Below are positions 23,080 through 35,700 of a stretch of DNA of 64,000 nucleotides, piece after piece. The number at the start of each line of letters is the position of its first letter. Position 1 is the stretch's first letter. This DNA comes from Amborella trichopoda (taxonomy: Eukaryota > Streptophyta > Magnoliopsida > Amborellales > Amborellaceae). Below the pieces are notes generated by a model. That model saw nothing but the letters and a program-made list of their open reading frames with translations, made no database searches and was not told where the DNA came from. Both the position numbers and the translations under genes were made by a program. The stretch covers positions 573,691-637,690 of the forward strand of contig NW_006499728.1 of the NCBI RefSeq assembly GCF_000471905.2, given 5' to 3'.

Positions 23080-23708
23080 ATGGTAACTTGCAAAAACTCT
23101 TGGAGTTTTAGCTCCATTTTCGTTGTTTTTTCAAGCTTTATTTACCTGTTTTCTCCAAGTCCAAGCGATTATTCATATCTGATTGATATTTCTTTTTACA
23201 GGAAAACGGTTCAGATGAAGATATTAGCAGGCAGCTACAGGAAACCCTAGACTCTGATCCTAACAACTATTCACACCATTACAACCTCGTAAACTCTCTT
23301 TCTCTCTCTAGTCGTTCCCCACCACCCCCCTTTTCTTACACTTACTATGAAACTATTATTTTTCTTTTTCTTTTTGCTTCTGTTTTTATGCTTGCACGTT
23401 CCATTTCCTGAATCTGCAATTTATTTCTCAGTCTATATTTCTGGCTTCTCGTTTCATTCCTGTATAATTTACTTATTTCTCTAATGGCTATTGTAGTGTT
23501 TAAACATGAAATTGATAATAATGTTTACTCATTTATTGATTTTTTTTTTTTTTTGATGTGTTTGTGGATAACTAACTTATTGTGTCTCTTCCTTTCTATC
23601 TAATCTATATTTTCATAATCACCTGTTAAATATCAACTCAATTCTGGAGTATTTATTTTTTAATATTTAAATATTTATTTATTTTCTTTGTGTATAACTA
23701 CTCGTTCC

Positions 23709-23796
<88 letters not shown>

Positions 23797-26700
23797 ATCC
23801 ATTTTAATTATTTTATGTTTAGTATCAAATTAGTTCTCAAAATTTGACTTCTACACTTTGTATTTTGGATATTTTGTATATTCAAATCTAACTCTCTCTC
23901 TACTATCCATTTTCCATAATATACTTATGCTAACTTGATTATTAAATATTACCTTCAATTTTTTTTTTGTGTAAACTTCTATTTTCAGGCTGTTTTCTTT
24001 TGGGAAAACGGGGAGAAGAGAAAGGAGTGGAGGGACAAGGCAGCTGAACATTTGGTTCTATGTGTGAAACTAGACCCCAACAATGGAGATGCCTTTCGAT
24101 TGCTTGGCCATTATTACAGTCATGTATCGGTTGATGTGCAGAGAGCTGCAAAGTGCTACCAAAGAGCAGTATATATCAGTCCAGAAGATAGTGAAGCAGG
24201 GGTCAGTAGATGAATCTCATGAGGCTTTTTTTAGTCAAATGTTTTCAGATTTTAGTACAAGAAGCTTATTATATGATCCTTTGAATTTTGTAATAGAAAT
24301 GTATATAAGTGTTCTTAATGACTTTGTTACACAGTATTGAAAAACCCGGCAAGTCCCACCCAGACTAGCCTGAGTTCCTGGGGTTCTGGAGGCTGCCGGG
24401 TCGAGAAGCAAACACATGGGAACTGGCCTAGTCTGGCTGGTCTTCCATATTATATATATTTTTTTCTGTTTGGACTTGGCGGAGTCTCTATCAAATTTGT
24501 TAGAACTGACTAGGGCTTCGAACCATAGAAATCCCCATCTAAATCCTTATTTTAACCACTGGTCACACATATATGCCCGTGCATAGATGTACACATGCCT
24601 GAAGATACAATTTGAATTGGAGGAACATGATCATATTACACTTGGACTACTTTTATATGATGTGATGGGGTCAATTATGAAGCTTTTATATAGTAGAAAA
24701 ACGTTACTGTCGGAAGTGACAATGATTTTTCTAATGCTAGATATGGTTCAGATGTTATGTAGTAGAAAATGTATTCTTATAAGCTGAAATTGTTGATTCC
24801 CTCTTAGAAAGAAGAGATAAATATTCAAAATATGATAAAACTTGTACCCTTGAAATTAGGGAACTTTACTCTTCGAGAGCTGTTTTTTAGGTATATTTTT
24901 GGTCAAGAGTCAATTACTTTGTTAATAGGTGCTTTTTTTTGTCATTGTAAAATCCTCATTCGATTCTCTTCAAATTTGTCATAAGAACAAATCTCCCTCA
25001 CAGATTATATATTACTTTCCATAATTTTTATTGATGACAAGATTTGTTTCTGCGTTTTTAAGATCATTATGTGTAGTTTAACTTTTGTTTTTTGTAGGAA
25101 GCCTTATGTGAGTTACTGGATGAGGGAGGGAAAGAGATATTGGAGGTCATTGTATGTCAAGAAGCTTCCAAAAAGTCACCTAGAGCATTTTGGGCCTGGA
25201 GGCGTTTGGGTTACTTGCAGGTTTTTCACTTGAATTTGTTCTTTTCGTCTTTGTCCTGTGATTGTGACCAAATAAGTACAGCAGATGAGAAATGAATGAA
25301 GGGGGAAAAGTAAAATGTTTTTTCTATTAAAGGAGAGATGCACCTTTTTACAAAATTTTTAAGAGGAGCATACAAAGATGGGGTATCATTCTCCATAATT
25401 GTGAATATTGAGGTATGGAGGTATTTAGACCTTGATAGGTTGGGTGTTGGTTTGGGAGCTAGAAGGCTGAGCACTTCGTTAAATTGTATGGATAGGTTTT
25501 CCATTAATATTTAGGATTACACTTTCTTGGAGGTCCAGCAATGAAAATGAGAGTTTAAAGAATGTGATGATTGGGAGCAAGCATGTGTTAAAGTAAGCAT
25601 CACACAGATTTTCATGTCCAATCTTGATATGAACTGGTATGAAGAATGCAGGGTAAATGCTGATCCTCAATATAGACGATGTAAACCATCAGTCTAAATG
25701 CAATCACCTTCTATGTCGGTTTTTTAATTAGTTTTACTATGTTATCAAATTACTCTATATTGATTGAGGTTTTACCTTTTGCTTAGAGAGTGCCATTTGT
25801 CATGGTACATTATTTATTTATTTATTTTCCTTTCTACATGTGCATAAAAACCACATTTTATTGTGCTTGCCATGTAAACTTATTTTTATAAAATAGCTGA
25901 TGAAGTCATATACTCAGTTTATTTATAGCTTTCCGCTTGTTAGTTTCCTCCTACAACTGATGCTGGAGGCATTGTTAATTTATGGGCTCTCATATTCCTA
26001 TGAATATGATTTGTATAAAAATGTCATTGTTGTCTGTTTGGGATTATTTTTGCCTGCAAACCTAGTTTGTATTAGGCAATATAAAGAAAAATTTCAAGCA
26101 TGAATATAGGTAGCAAAATTTGGAAAAATATAGAAACGAAGAGATAATGATAAGCAGATTTTTCAAAAGTTAGCTATCAGAAAAAGGGAGAAAATGAACT
26201 GAAGATGCTACACAGTGGGTGGACTTTAGAGCTTATTGTTTCTCATGTAAATTGTATCCATTTTAAATTGTTATGAAGGAAGGTGGTTCTGGTCAAGTAG
26301 CAATTTTCTGGACCTTCCTGATATACAAATTAATGAAATTTAGGTTCATCAAAAGAAATGGATGGATGCCGCTCAAAGTCTCCAACATGCCGTTCGGGGC
26401 TATCCTACATGTGCTGATTTATGGGAAGTAAGAAATCACGTGTCCCAATCTACTGTTGATTTATGTGAAATTTTATCTTCAAAACAAATGTTAATACATT
26501 TTGAAATTGAATTGCTTTTTGGTAATTTAGGCTCTGGGTCTTGCATATCAACGGCTGGGCATGTTCACTGCAGCTGTAAAGGTGAGTTTTCTAATAATAT
26601 TTTAGTACTTTATTTGATTTGCTGGAGGTATCTTTGGTGATCTATGTCACTTTAACAGTCGTATGGGCGTGCCATTGAACTGGAGGGGGGCTCAAGGGTA

Positions 26701-29700
26701 TTTTCATTAATCGAAAGCGGCAACGTACTATCACTTCTTGGTTCGTTTAGAAAGGTATTATCCTCCTTGTCTTTGTATAAAATCCCCAGCAATGGATTTC
26801 CAAAGATCCTTCCCCAACTGTATTTCCCCTGGGGAATTAACTTGGTCAATGCCTTTTTGTCTTTCTGCATTATGAGTACATAATGCTTTTTCGTCTCTTA
26901 ATTTGATTTTGAATTATTTGAATTTTTTGGTGATTTCCAGCTATTTTTTAACTATTTCTGGAAAAAAACATGTGGTTTCAGCATATTACTATTAGTACAA
27001 ATAGCTTTTTAAAAGGATAGACCTATATGTAAAACTGCCTATAAGTTTGTATCAGAAAACTTTATGATGCTACTACCAAGCAATAGATAATTCATTACAT
27101 AGTTTAATTCTATTGAAACAGTGAGTTGTTAGTGATAACGATTAATTCTATTGAAACAGTGAGTTTTTAGTGATAACGATTACATCCACAGATGCCCTAA
27201 GTCAACAGTTAAAAGTTAACTGGAAGAATATCAATTTGAGTTCTTGCTCATTATAAGTTCTTTTGATAAGGGTGTAATATGTTTCGTATCATGAGCTTTA
27301 GCTGCTTAGGCATTTTCTCCCTGTTTTGCTTCGAAGTGTGCGTTAAGGGTATTTCTGTAAGGGTACAATGCATTCCAAGTATTGTCTTCAATTTGTACTC
27401 CTTTGTAACTTGTTATTGGTTGATAGTTGTTTATGATCCAGTTGTTTTTTCTTTCCAAAGAATAGATGACTGGATGCTTAACATTGTTCTTTTAGTTAGG
27501 GAGTTGAGCAGTTTCGCCTTGCATTGGTGATTGCACCTGAAAATTTGGCTGCCCATTATGGGCTTGCTTCTGCACTGCTTGGAATGTCAAAGGAATGTGT
27601 AAATTCTGGTGCCTTTAAATGGGGAGCTTCCTTACTTGAGGTCAGTTATTCGCATATTTTATACAACTAGAGCCTCTACTTTAATGGTGCCCATATAAGT
27701 GCGTTCCATCTAACATGTGCTTGATAGAATGACTTCTGTTTGAATTGCAGGAAGCCTCTGACATTGTCAGAGGATGTTTGCACTTAGCAGGAAACATTTC
27801 TTCCATGTGGAAGTTGTATGGGGATATTCAGGTAATTTCTATCTTGCATCTATGTATGTTCGTTTCATTTTCAAACCGTTAATAGATAAATGTCCTACCT
27901 CCAACAATGCTGAAGTCTTTTTAAGCTCAATTATAGCATGACCCATGCTTATTGATTGCGTTTTCTATTGGCTATTATGAATCAAACCTTCTTTCAGACT
28001 AATCTTCAGAGTTAAATTTTTGATAGTTCACTGTCCAACATGCTGGTCATCACTTCAATAAATATGTCCATAGTACAATATGCAAGGGGTGCAAGGGAGC
28101 CAGGCCCCAAAAAGGCCTGAAACAAGGTATTCCTGGCCTGCCCTGTTAAACAGTTATCATGACCCTTCCCGTCCAAGAAAATGGAAATAGGTGCCTAGTA
28201 ACCTAGACGGGCACTGCAGAAAAGAAGAAAGAAAAGAAGAAGGTGTGTGTGTGTGGTGGGGGTGGGTGGGGGGGGGGGGTTGGGGGGATTTAGGGGTTTC
28301 AAATTTCCAAACTAAAAAAAAAACACTCATGAAGCATAACATAATGTAAAGCCACTAAAAAAAATAAATTGTGAACTAAAAAAAAGCATATCATCATATT
28401 TGTAAAGACAAACTTAAAAAATAAACACGTGAAAGTGAAAGTGAAAATGAAAAAAAAAAAAAAAAAAAAACATAACATAAGACAACTCACAATAAATACA
28501 AAACGCAAACCTTTCAAAAAACCAATAGAAGTAGGCTTGAATCGGCTCTTTTGGTTGCCAAAAGCTCTATTTTGCAACCTCTTTAATCCCTAAAGAGTTT
28601 ATTGTGAAATGCGATTCGATTCCGCAAGAAATAAAAACTACAAATTTGGTTTGCTATCCTTAAAAATTTCATCTTTGAACAAAAAAATTGTTTTTGGAGA
28701 CAAGAAGGTTGTTAAAGATTTTGGAGGGCCAAGATGCCCCCAAATATAACTCACCCCCTTTCTTCAAGGGGGGAAAAGGACATTTTTTGCCTTTAGAAGA
28801 TGCCCATTTTTGGGCCTTTCCAAAAAGGTCTTGGGCGATTAGTTGGCCGCCTAGGGCCTTCGTCTCGCATAGGGTTGAGTAGTCCCAGTGCGGGGCAATG
28901 AGGCATCCTAGGCAGCTGGGCAGGCAACTTTTTGAACATAGTAGTAAAGTGTGTTCATCATCATCAGAGCCTTTTCCCAATTATTTGGGATCGGCTACAC
29001 GAATCCTATTCCGTCATTTTGCTCAATCAAGGGCTATAACGTCAGTGAGGCCATAAGTCTCGATGTCTTTTCTCATTACTTCCAACTATGTCCTTTTGAC
29101 CTTTTGTCTTTTTTGAGCCTTTCACTTGAGCAACTCGTACCTCCTAACGGTTGTTGTATTGGGTCTGCACTGCACATACCCAGCCCACCTAAGTTTGCTT
29201 TCTCTCATCTTATTGCCTGTTGGAGTCACACCTAAGTTCTCTCGAACATATTCATTTCGAATTCTATCCCTTTTTGGCTTGCCAGTCATCCATCTCAGCA
29301 TCTTCATCTCACCTACACGCATCCTATATGCATGTTGTGTCTTGACTGTCAAACATTTTGCCCCATAAAGCAAAGCTGGTCTCAGAGCTGTCCTATAGAA
29401 CTTTCCATTCGGCTTCATTGATACGTGGCGATCAAATAAAAACTCCAGTTGCACATCTCCACTTCACCCACCCATCTCTAATTCTATGTTCAACATCTTC
29501 CTCAATCTCTTCATTTTCTTGGAGTATCGACCCAAGATATCGAAAGTAGCTTCTTATTGGTATTTTTTTGCCTTTAATCTTAAGTACTTCCCTGTCTCTA
29601 GTCCTATTATTAGTAAACTTGCATTCCATATACTTTATCTTAGGCTAATTTTAAAACCTTTAGATTCTTGAACATCCCTTCGAAGTTTGAGCTTTGTGTT

Positions 29701-32700
29701 GATGCTGCTTCGTGCCTCATCGATCAAAACTATGTCGTCTGCGAACAACAACATATACCATGGTACCTCATCTTGGAGGTGCCTAGTTAAGTTGTCAATA
29801 ACTAAGACAAAGGGATATGGGCTCAACGCTGACCTCTGTTGCGGACCTATTGTTACTGAAAACTCACTTGTCTGTCCACTAGTTGTTCGCACACTAGTTA
29901 GCGCTGCCATGTACATATATCTCTTCTTAAGCCTATATAGTATCTTGAGACTCCTTTCCTTTTCAATACCCACCAAATTAAATCTTGAGTTATTTTATCA
30001 TAATCTTTCTCTAGATCAATAAAGACGATGTGGACGTCTTTTCCCTTCGCCTTAAACTTATCAATCAGTTACCTAAGTAGGAAAATAGCCACAATTGTTG
30101 ACCTCCCTGGCATAAAATTGAAGGATATTTTGATTCATTTCATATCCTTAATCGTTGCTCAATCACTCTCTCCCACAACTCCATGGTGTGGCTCATAAGT
30201 TTGATCTCTTGATTGTTCACACTTCACACAACTCTATACGTCTCCCTTATTCTTGTATAAAAAAGTAATAACATAAGCAAATAATACAAAAAATATAAAA
30301 AAAATATTAATAATCCAATACTGATAATCCATTTATTATAATTGCACTTTGTTAATTATAATGATTAGAATGACCATTTATTCTAATTTATTATTGTTGT
30401 ATAATGACAACCACATAAATTTATACAGTAGAATCACTCATCAATAATATTACTTTTATTTGATTTATTTAGTTTTAATTTCGTAAACTTTTCTATTAGA
30501 TCAATAACCTTTAAGATTCTAGGCAACACATGGGGCTGCTTACTAGTTTTAGATAACTAGCTGGAATTTGGATTTTTAAAATATTATTTTGGTTATATCC
30601 GGGACACCTAGGCATCTATGCAAGTATGCATAAACAATGGTTGAAAATAAAATAAATTTTCTCATGGATGGTGGAGATAAAGATGTAATGGGTTTCGATG
30701 TTGGTGAACTCAGTGATGATGATGACAAAGGTGGGAATGATGTAGATGACAAGAAGATGTAGATGAAGACTACATATGATTTACTTTTTTGTGCTTTATC
30801 ATTTATAAATTATATAATCTTTTAGGAATCGGGCTTTGGTCAAGGCGGTAGTAGCTGGGTTTTCATAGCACCACGTCTCAAGTTCCATTCCTATGTAACC
30901 TTGTCAAAAAATAATAATCTATATATATATGTATGTATGTATAAAATCTCTTCAGATTTTGAAGGCCATGGTTTATAATATCGGATTGCTTCCTTGTTTG
31001 TGTCTTTGTGAGAGAGCAAGTGTGAGAATTATGTTATGAAGTTCTGTATGCATATGGGATTCACTGTAATAATTTACTTGACTGATGCCCTTCAAATTCA
31101 ATGTTCATATGTGTATTGCTTAATGAGCTAGTGCCTTAGTGGAGTACTTCATGTGTATATTGTTATTCTGTACTTTTGGCTTCTAATCATGTTCACTTGT
31201 GATCTTATAATTTACTTAATGTTCTAAAAAAATTCTCTCTTTGTGAAAATTTGAAAATTTCTAGTTAATGTTCCAAAAAAATTCTCTCCATGTGAAAATT
31301 TGAACCTTTTGTAGAAATTTTCATAATTTTTATATTTTTCTCCATTTTTCTCTATGTATGTTTATTTTACTGAGCTTTTCAACTCATTTTTGAAGGTTGA
31401 TCAGTCTGACAAGTCAGCTGGTCCGGTTTGACTGGTCCGATCTAACCAGTACCATCTCTACCAGTTTGATGGCTAATAACACTTATTGAAGAGACTAACA
31501 TAATAAACATAAGAATGGAACAAACATTTCACATGGAGAATTTTTTCAATTACAGCAGTTCACCCATACCTGTGTCTCTTTAAGAGTATACCTCTCAGGC
31601 AATGTCTTCTTTTCTTCACTTGTAAGAACTTGATGCTCTGGAAGAAGGAACTGCTCCTTGATATTAAGTTCTGATTCCTGTATAAAAGTACATGACATAC
31701 AATATCTGAATACCTTACCTTCAGAGTATCTATAAGAATTAGAAACCATGTGACTATTTAGATAAACTACTGCATAATCTAGCTCTCATGCTTCGTGGTC
31801 TATAAGTTCATATTTTTCCCAAAAGGGAATTGGGTGCTACAGTTGCATATGAGAACCTCCAGATGAGAAGATACTTTGATTGTTTCCAGCTTGCAATAAG
31901 TTTTGACCAGTTTCCAGAACGATGATGTCAATAAGATCATAGTGCATTATGAAAATAAAAATCACCTTCCAGAACGATGATGTCAATAATGATGATTGTG
32001 TGCATTATGCAAGTAAAAATTCACCTTCCAGAGCAATGATGTCAATAATGATTATTGTTTCCAGCTTGCAATAATCTTGCTCGTATGCTTCATGATTTCT
32101 CATGAATATCTGTCTTTATTGGTAATAGTTCATTTAGAAACGAAGGTTCTGACAAAGTTTCCTGGAGGGTCTTGTTCATGAAAGATGGGTTATCCACTAA
32201 TTACAATGTTGTTGACATGCTAGTGTTGTCTCCAACCAGCTGCTAAGCAAAGCAAAATGAACATCCAATTATGTGAAAAACCGTCTGGTTGACTTGTTGA
32301 AACTGCTTGACTTGGTGAACTAATAATTCGAATTTTTTGGTCAAGTAGTGTTTACTTACAAAGGCATGCATGACAAAAAAGGGATAGGTCAATTGTTATA
32401 AAATATGATTAAGTTCAATTGTTATAAAATAGAATGAAGTAAAGGTTGGAGTAAAGAAGAACAAACTGTGAATCTGTTAAAAGAAAAGTTTGTAGCTGGG
32501 AATGTAATTGCAAATTTTCTGTACTGGTTATGGTTTTCAGAACTGCTTGAAAATATTGTCGCATTCTGGCATTGGCTTTTGAAATGTTCAAACTTTCGTA
32601 GTCCTTCATATTATTAATTATTCATAGCCACTACAAATACTATTACTTTCAGATAATATTTTCTTCTTTGATGGGGATGCTCTGCATTTTTCAATTTAGG

Positions 32701-35700
32701 AACGGTATGCCAATTCTGTAAGGGAAATACCTCTTTTCATTTTTTCACTCATATATCTGTAATTTAATCTACAATTTTTTCTTTCCAGTTTGCATATGCA
32801 AAATGTCATCCCTGGGCCATTGAAATGAAGTGCACCGAAATTAACGAGGAGTCCTTTACAGCATCTGTACTTTCCTGGAAGAAAAAGTGTTGTTCGGCAG
32901 CAAGATGTGCTAAGCGTTTGTATCAAAAAGCTCTCCATCTAGCTCCATGGGAAGCCAATCTCTCGTCAGATGTTGCTATATCTCAAGATCTCTTCTGCTC
33001 TTGGGAAGAGGAAATTGCCCTGGATGAGCATGATTTGTATGATCTATTCATCATGGCTTGTTTTTTGATTGTTAACAATACCATAGTGATTGTAAAAGAT
33101 GTGGAATTATAAATGCTGCACAAGATGTGCAGTATTCTCCATCAAGAGTTGAAATTTGTCCTATAATGAAGATGTGTGATAACTTTTTGCAATAGCATCT
33201 TGTTGTTTTTGGTATCTTCTCTCAGATGTGACTATTCATTCAACAGGCAGCTAGCTGAGAAGATGTCTTTGGGTGCCTTGATGATTGAGGGCAACAACGA
33301 TGAGTTTTGGGTCAAACTAGGCTGCTCGTCAAAAAATAAAGCATTGCAACAACATGCTCTTATCAGGGCCTTGCAATTGGATATCTCCAATGCGACTGCC
33401 TGGGCTTATCTTGGAAAGGTAATTCATGGGGATTTTCAACATTCACCTAAAAAGATGAACATCTCTTGAATATTCCTTATTGGAACTGATCTGTTTTGTC
33501 TTCACAGCTTTACAAGAAACATGGTCATAATCTACTGGCCAAGCAAGCATTTGATCGAGCTAGAAGCATAGATCCTTCACTGGCATTGCCGTGGGCAGGA
33601 ATGTCAACTTATGTTCATGACGGGTAAATGTGGAAAAATGTGTTTCAGATTACTTTGTGTTGAGATATACAATATGTATCCCTTCTACATTAAATCAATT
33701 CCTTTTTTAATAGGGAGTGTTCCCCAGATGAGGCCTATGAAAGCTGCCTGCGTGCCGTGCAGACACTGCCAGTAAGGTTTTCTATATTATAGTAGATTTC
33801 TTTAGTTCCAAAGGGGCAAACAGTACTTTGATGATTGCAAAAGAGCTGAAATATATTGCAACATCTTTTAAAGTGATCGTCACTTGGCTCTTGGATTGAG
33901 TATACCATGTTCTTCCAAAGAGTGGGACTTATATTGTGCTATAGAGTGGTCCAGCATTTCGTATGGCGAGTCGCTTTTTGAAATTTCTGCGTGTTATTTT
34001 ATATTTACTAGAAAAGTTGTAGCTTCCAGAATGTTAGGTTGTTTATGAGCACATTTTGTTACTGCCTCTTTGGACACATATTTGTATGCTCTTGCATTCA
34101 TATTGCAAATTAGTATTGCACCTTTTGCGGCATTCTTTTAGGTAGTAACAAAGCATTGCTATTCTTATGTTGCAGAGTTTGTATTTTTCATTCCTAGTTG
34201 TTCATTTAAATAGAGTTGGAAAGGCAGCTATATTCACAATTTGGTTCCTTGCAGGTAGCTGAATTCCAAATGGCTCTTGGACAGCTTGCTCTTCTTTCTG
34301 GTCATCTTCATTCTTCTGCAGTATGATCACATGCTCCCTAGTTTCTTGAATTGTTCCATTTTATGGGAAAAAAATACTCATTTTTCATGTGATGGTGTTA
34401 CACTTTTAACAATTGTTAACCTCTAAAATATGGTTCTGATGTTTAGAGGAGTAAAACACAGAAAATGATGTGACAAAGGAAAGATTCTGATCTACCTGCC
34501 TCTCTCTTTAATATCATGTTACTCACTTTACGCTGGCCATATGAAGAATTCAAGAAAGGTCTTGGGCTACAAAATAGTGCATAACAAAAACAATATGAAC
34601 AGCTACATCCATGCATATGCATGTTTACATTATTCTGTGACAACAAACAGTTCTATGGATACAAGTTCAAGTGGCACCATGCTTGTCAGAATTAGGATAT
34701 AGCGAACTGTGGTTTATCATACACATTGAACTGGCTTGTTGAGGTACAGTTATAGAAAAGCAAAAGATCGGAGAAGAGTTGTTTCTAGATTTAGGATTCT
34801 GTACTCCTGTAGAAATAAGTATTTCTAGATTGCTTTCTGCCGATTGTAAATAAATGCTTTTGTTGGACTTCTTAATAGATGAACTTACTTCAGGATGATA
34901 TTAGAAAAAGGAGAGCACATATCTGCAATAGTAACTCGTTTTGTAGTAGAATTCTGGTAGAATTCTCCTCTGCCCTGTTGAGAACCTCTTGGTCGCAACG
35001 GGAGAAAGAGTACCCTTCAAGTGCAGTACTTGGACATAATCACATAGATGAATGTAACCATGTACAATGTATGTGCCATGGTTAAAAATTTCCGATCCTG
35101 GATCGCGATCTGGATCGGCAATCGTCACGCCTGAATTGCTTCCCGCAACATATCAGGAACTGGTTCTCACCTCAAAATCGGCGATTCTACTGTAGCAAAT
35201 AGCCAATTTGGTATATTAGAACCGGCGATTCCCATTTAAAAACATTTGACAGCCCATCAACTTGTGATTTTTGGCTCTTTCGGCTCTTTCTTTTTTAATC
35301 TTGCTGTTGTAGGGACAATAATCGATCCAAAAATTCATTTTAATGTATACAAACGTCATACAATCGATCACAAACTCACAACAAATAATTTCCCTTTCCT
35401 TTTTTTCAAATTTTCGGTGAAAGAAATCGTGTTTTCTGTGTTCTTGGGAGAAATTCACCAAACAGCAATTTTCTCATTGATTTCTCAATGGTTTTGGTTA
35501 GATTGTATTTTAAAATGGTATTTGGAGAGCCTAGAACAAGATTTAGTACTTTAGTGATAAAAATGATCACATTGGAGTGGATAGCTCAAAGTTTTTCGGT
35601 TTCAAGAGTTGAAGATCTTCAAAATTGGACTTGCAGATCGTGTTTGATGTTGTTTTTCTTCGAATTCATGTGAGGATATTTCTACAGAGGTTTAGTTTTC

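Larger units (their letters stand above)
27832..32788 (+). other. SKI3 intron 9 (5.0 kb)
   Basis: Longest SKI3 intron. It contains GC-richer repeat fragments (28080-28200, 28727-28935), a G-run, a 1.3 kb LINE fragment in antisense orientation, a candidate SINE near 30828 and tandem duplications at 31216 and 31912. The splice sites at both ends are standard and the flanking exons join in phase 0. Confidence 0.75.

Noticed and set aside
24083-24340. 85-codon frame overlapping SKI3 exon 3
   Set aside because: It is a shifted reading of the SKI3 TPR exon; the SKI3 frame gives conserved [15 protein letters not shown] and clean splice sites.
29122-29976. Separate genes suggested by 65-113-codon minus-strand frames
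   Set aside because: Together they are one frameshifted LINE polymerase fragment, not host genes.
31881-32072. CRISPR-like spaced repeats
   Set aside because: Units are contiguous tandem duplications in a plant intron, with no unique spacers and no cas genes.
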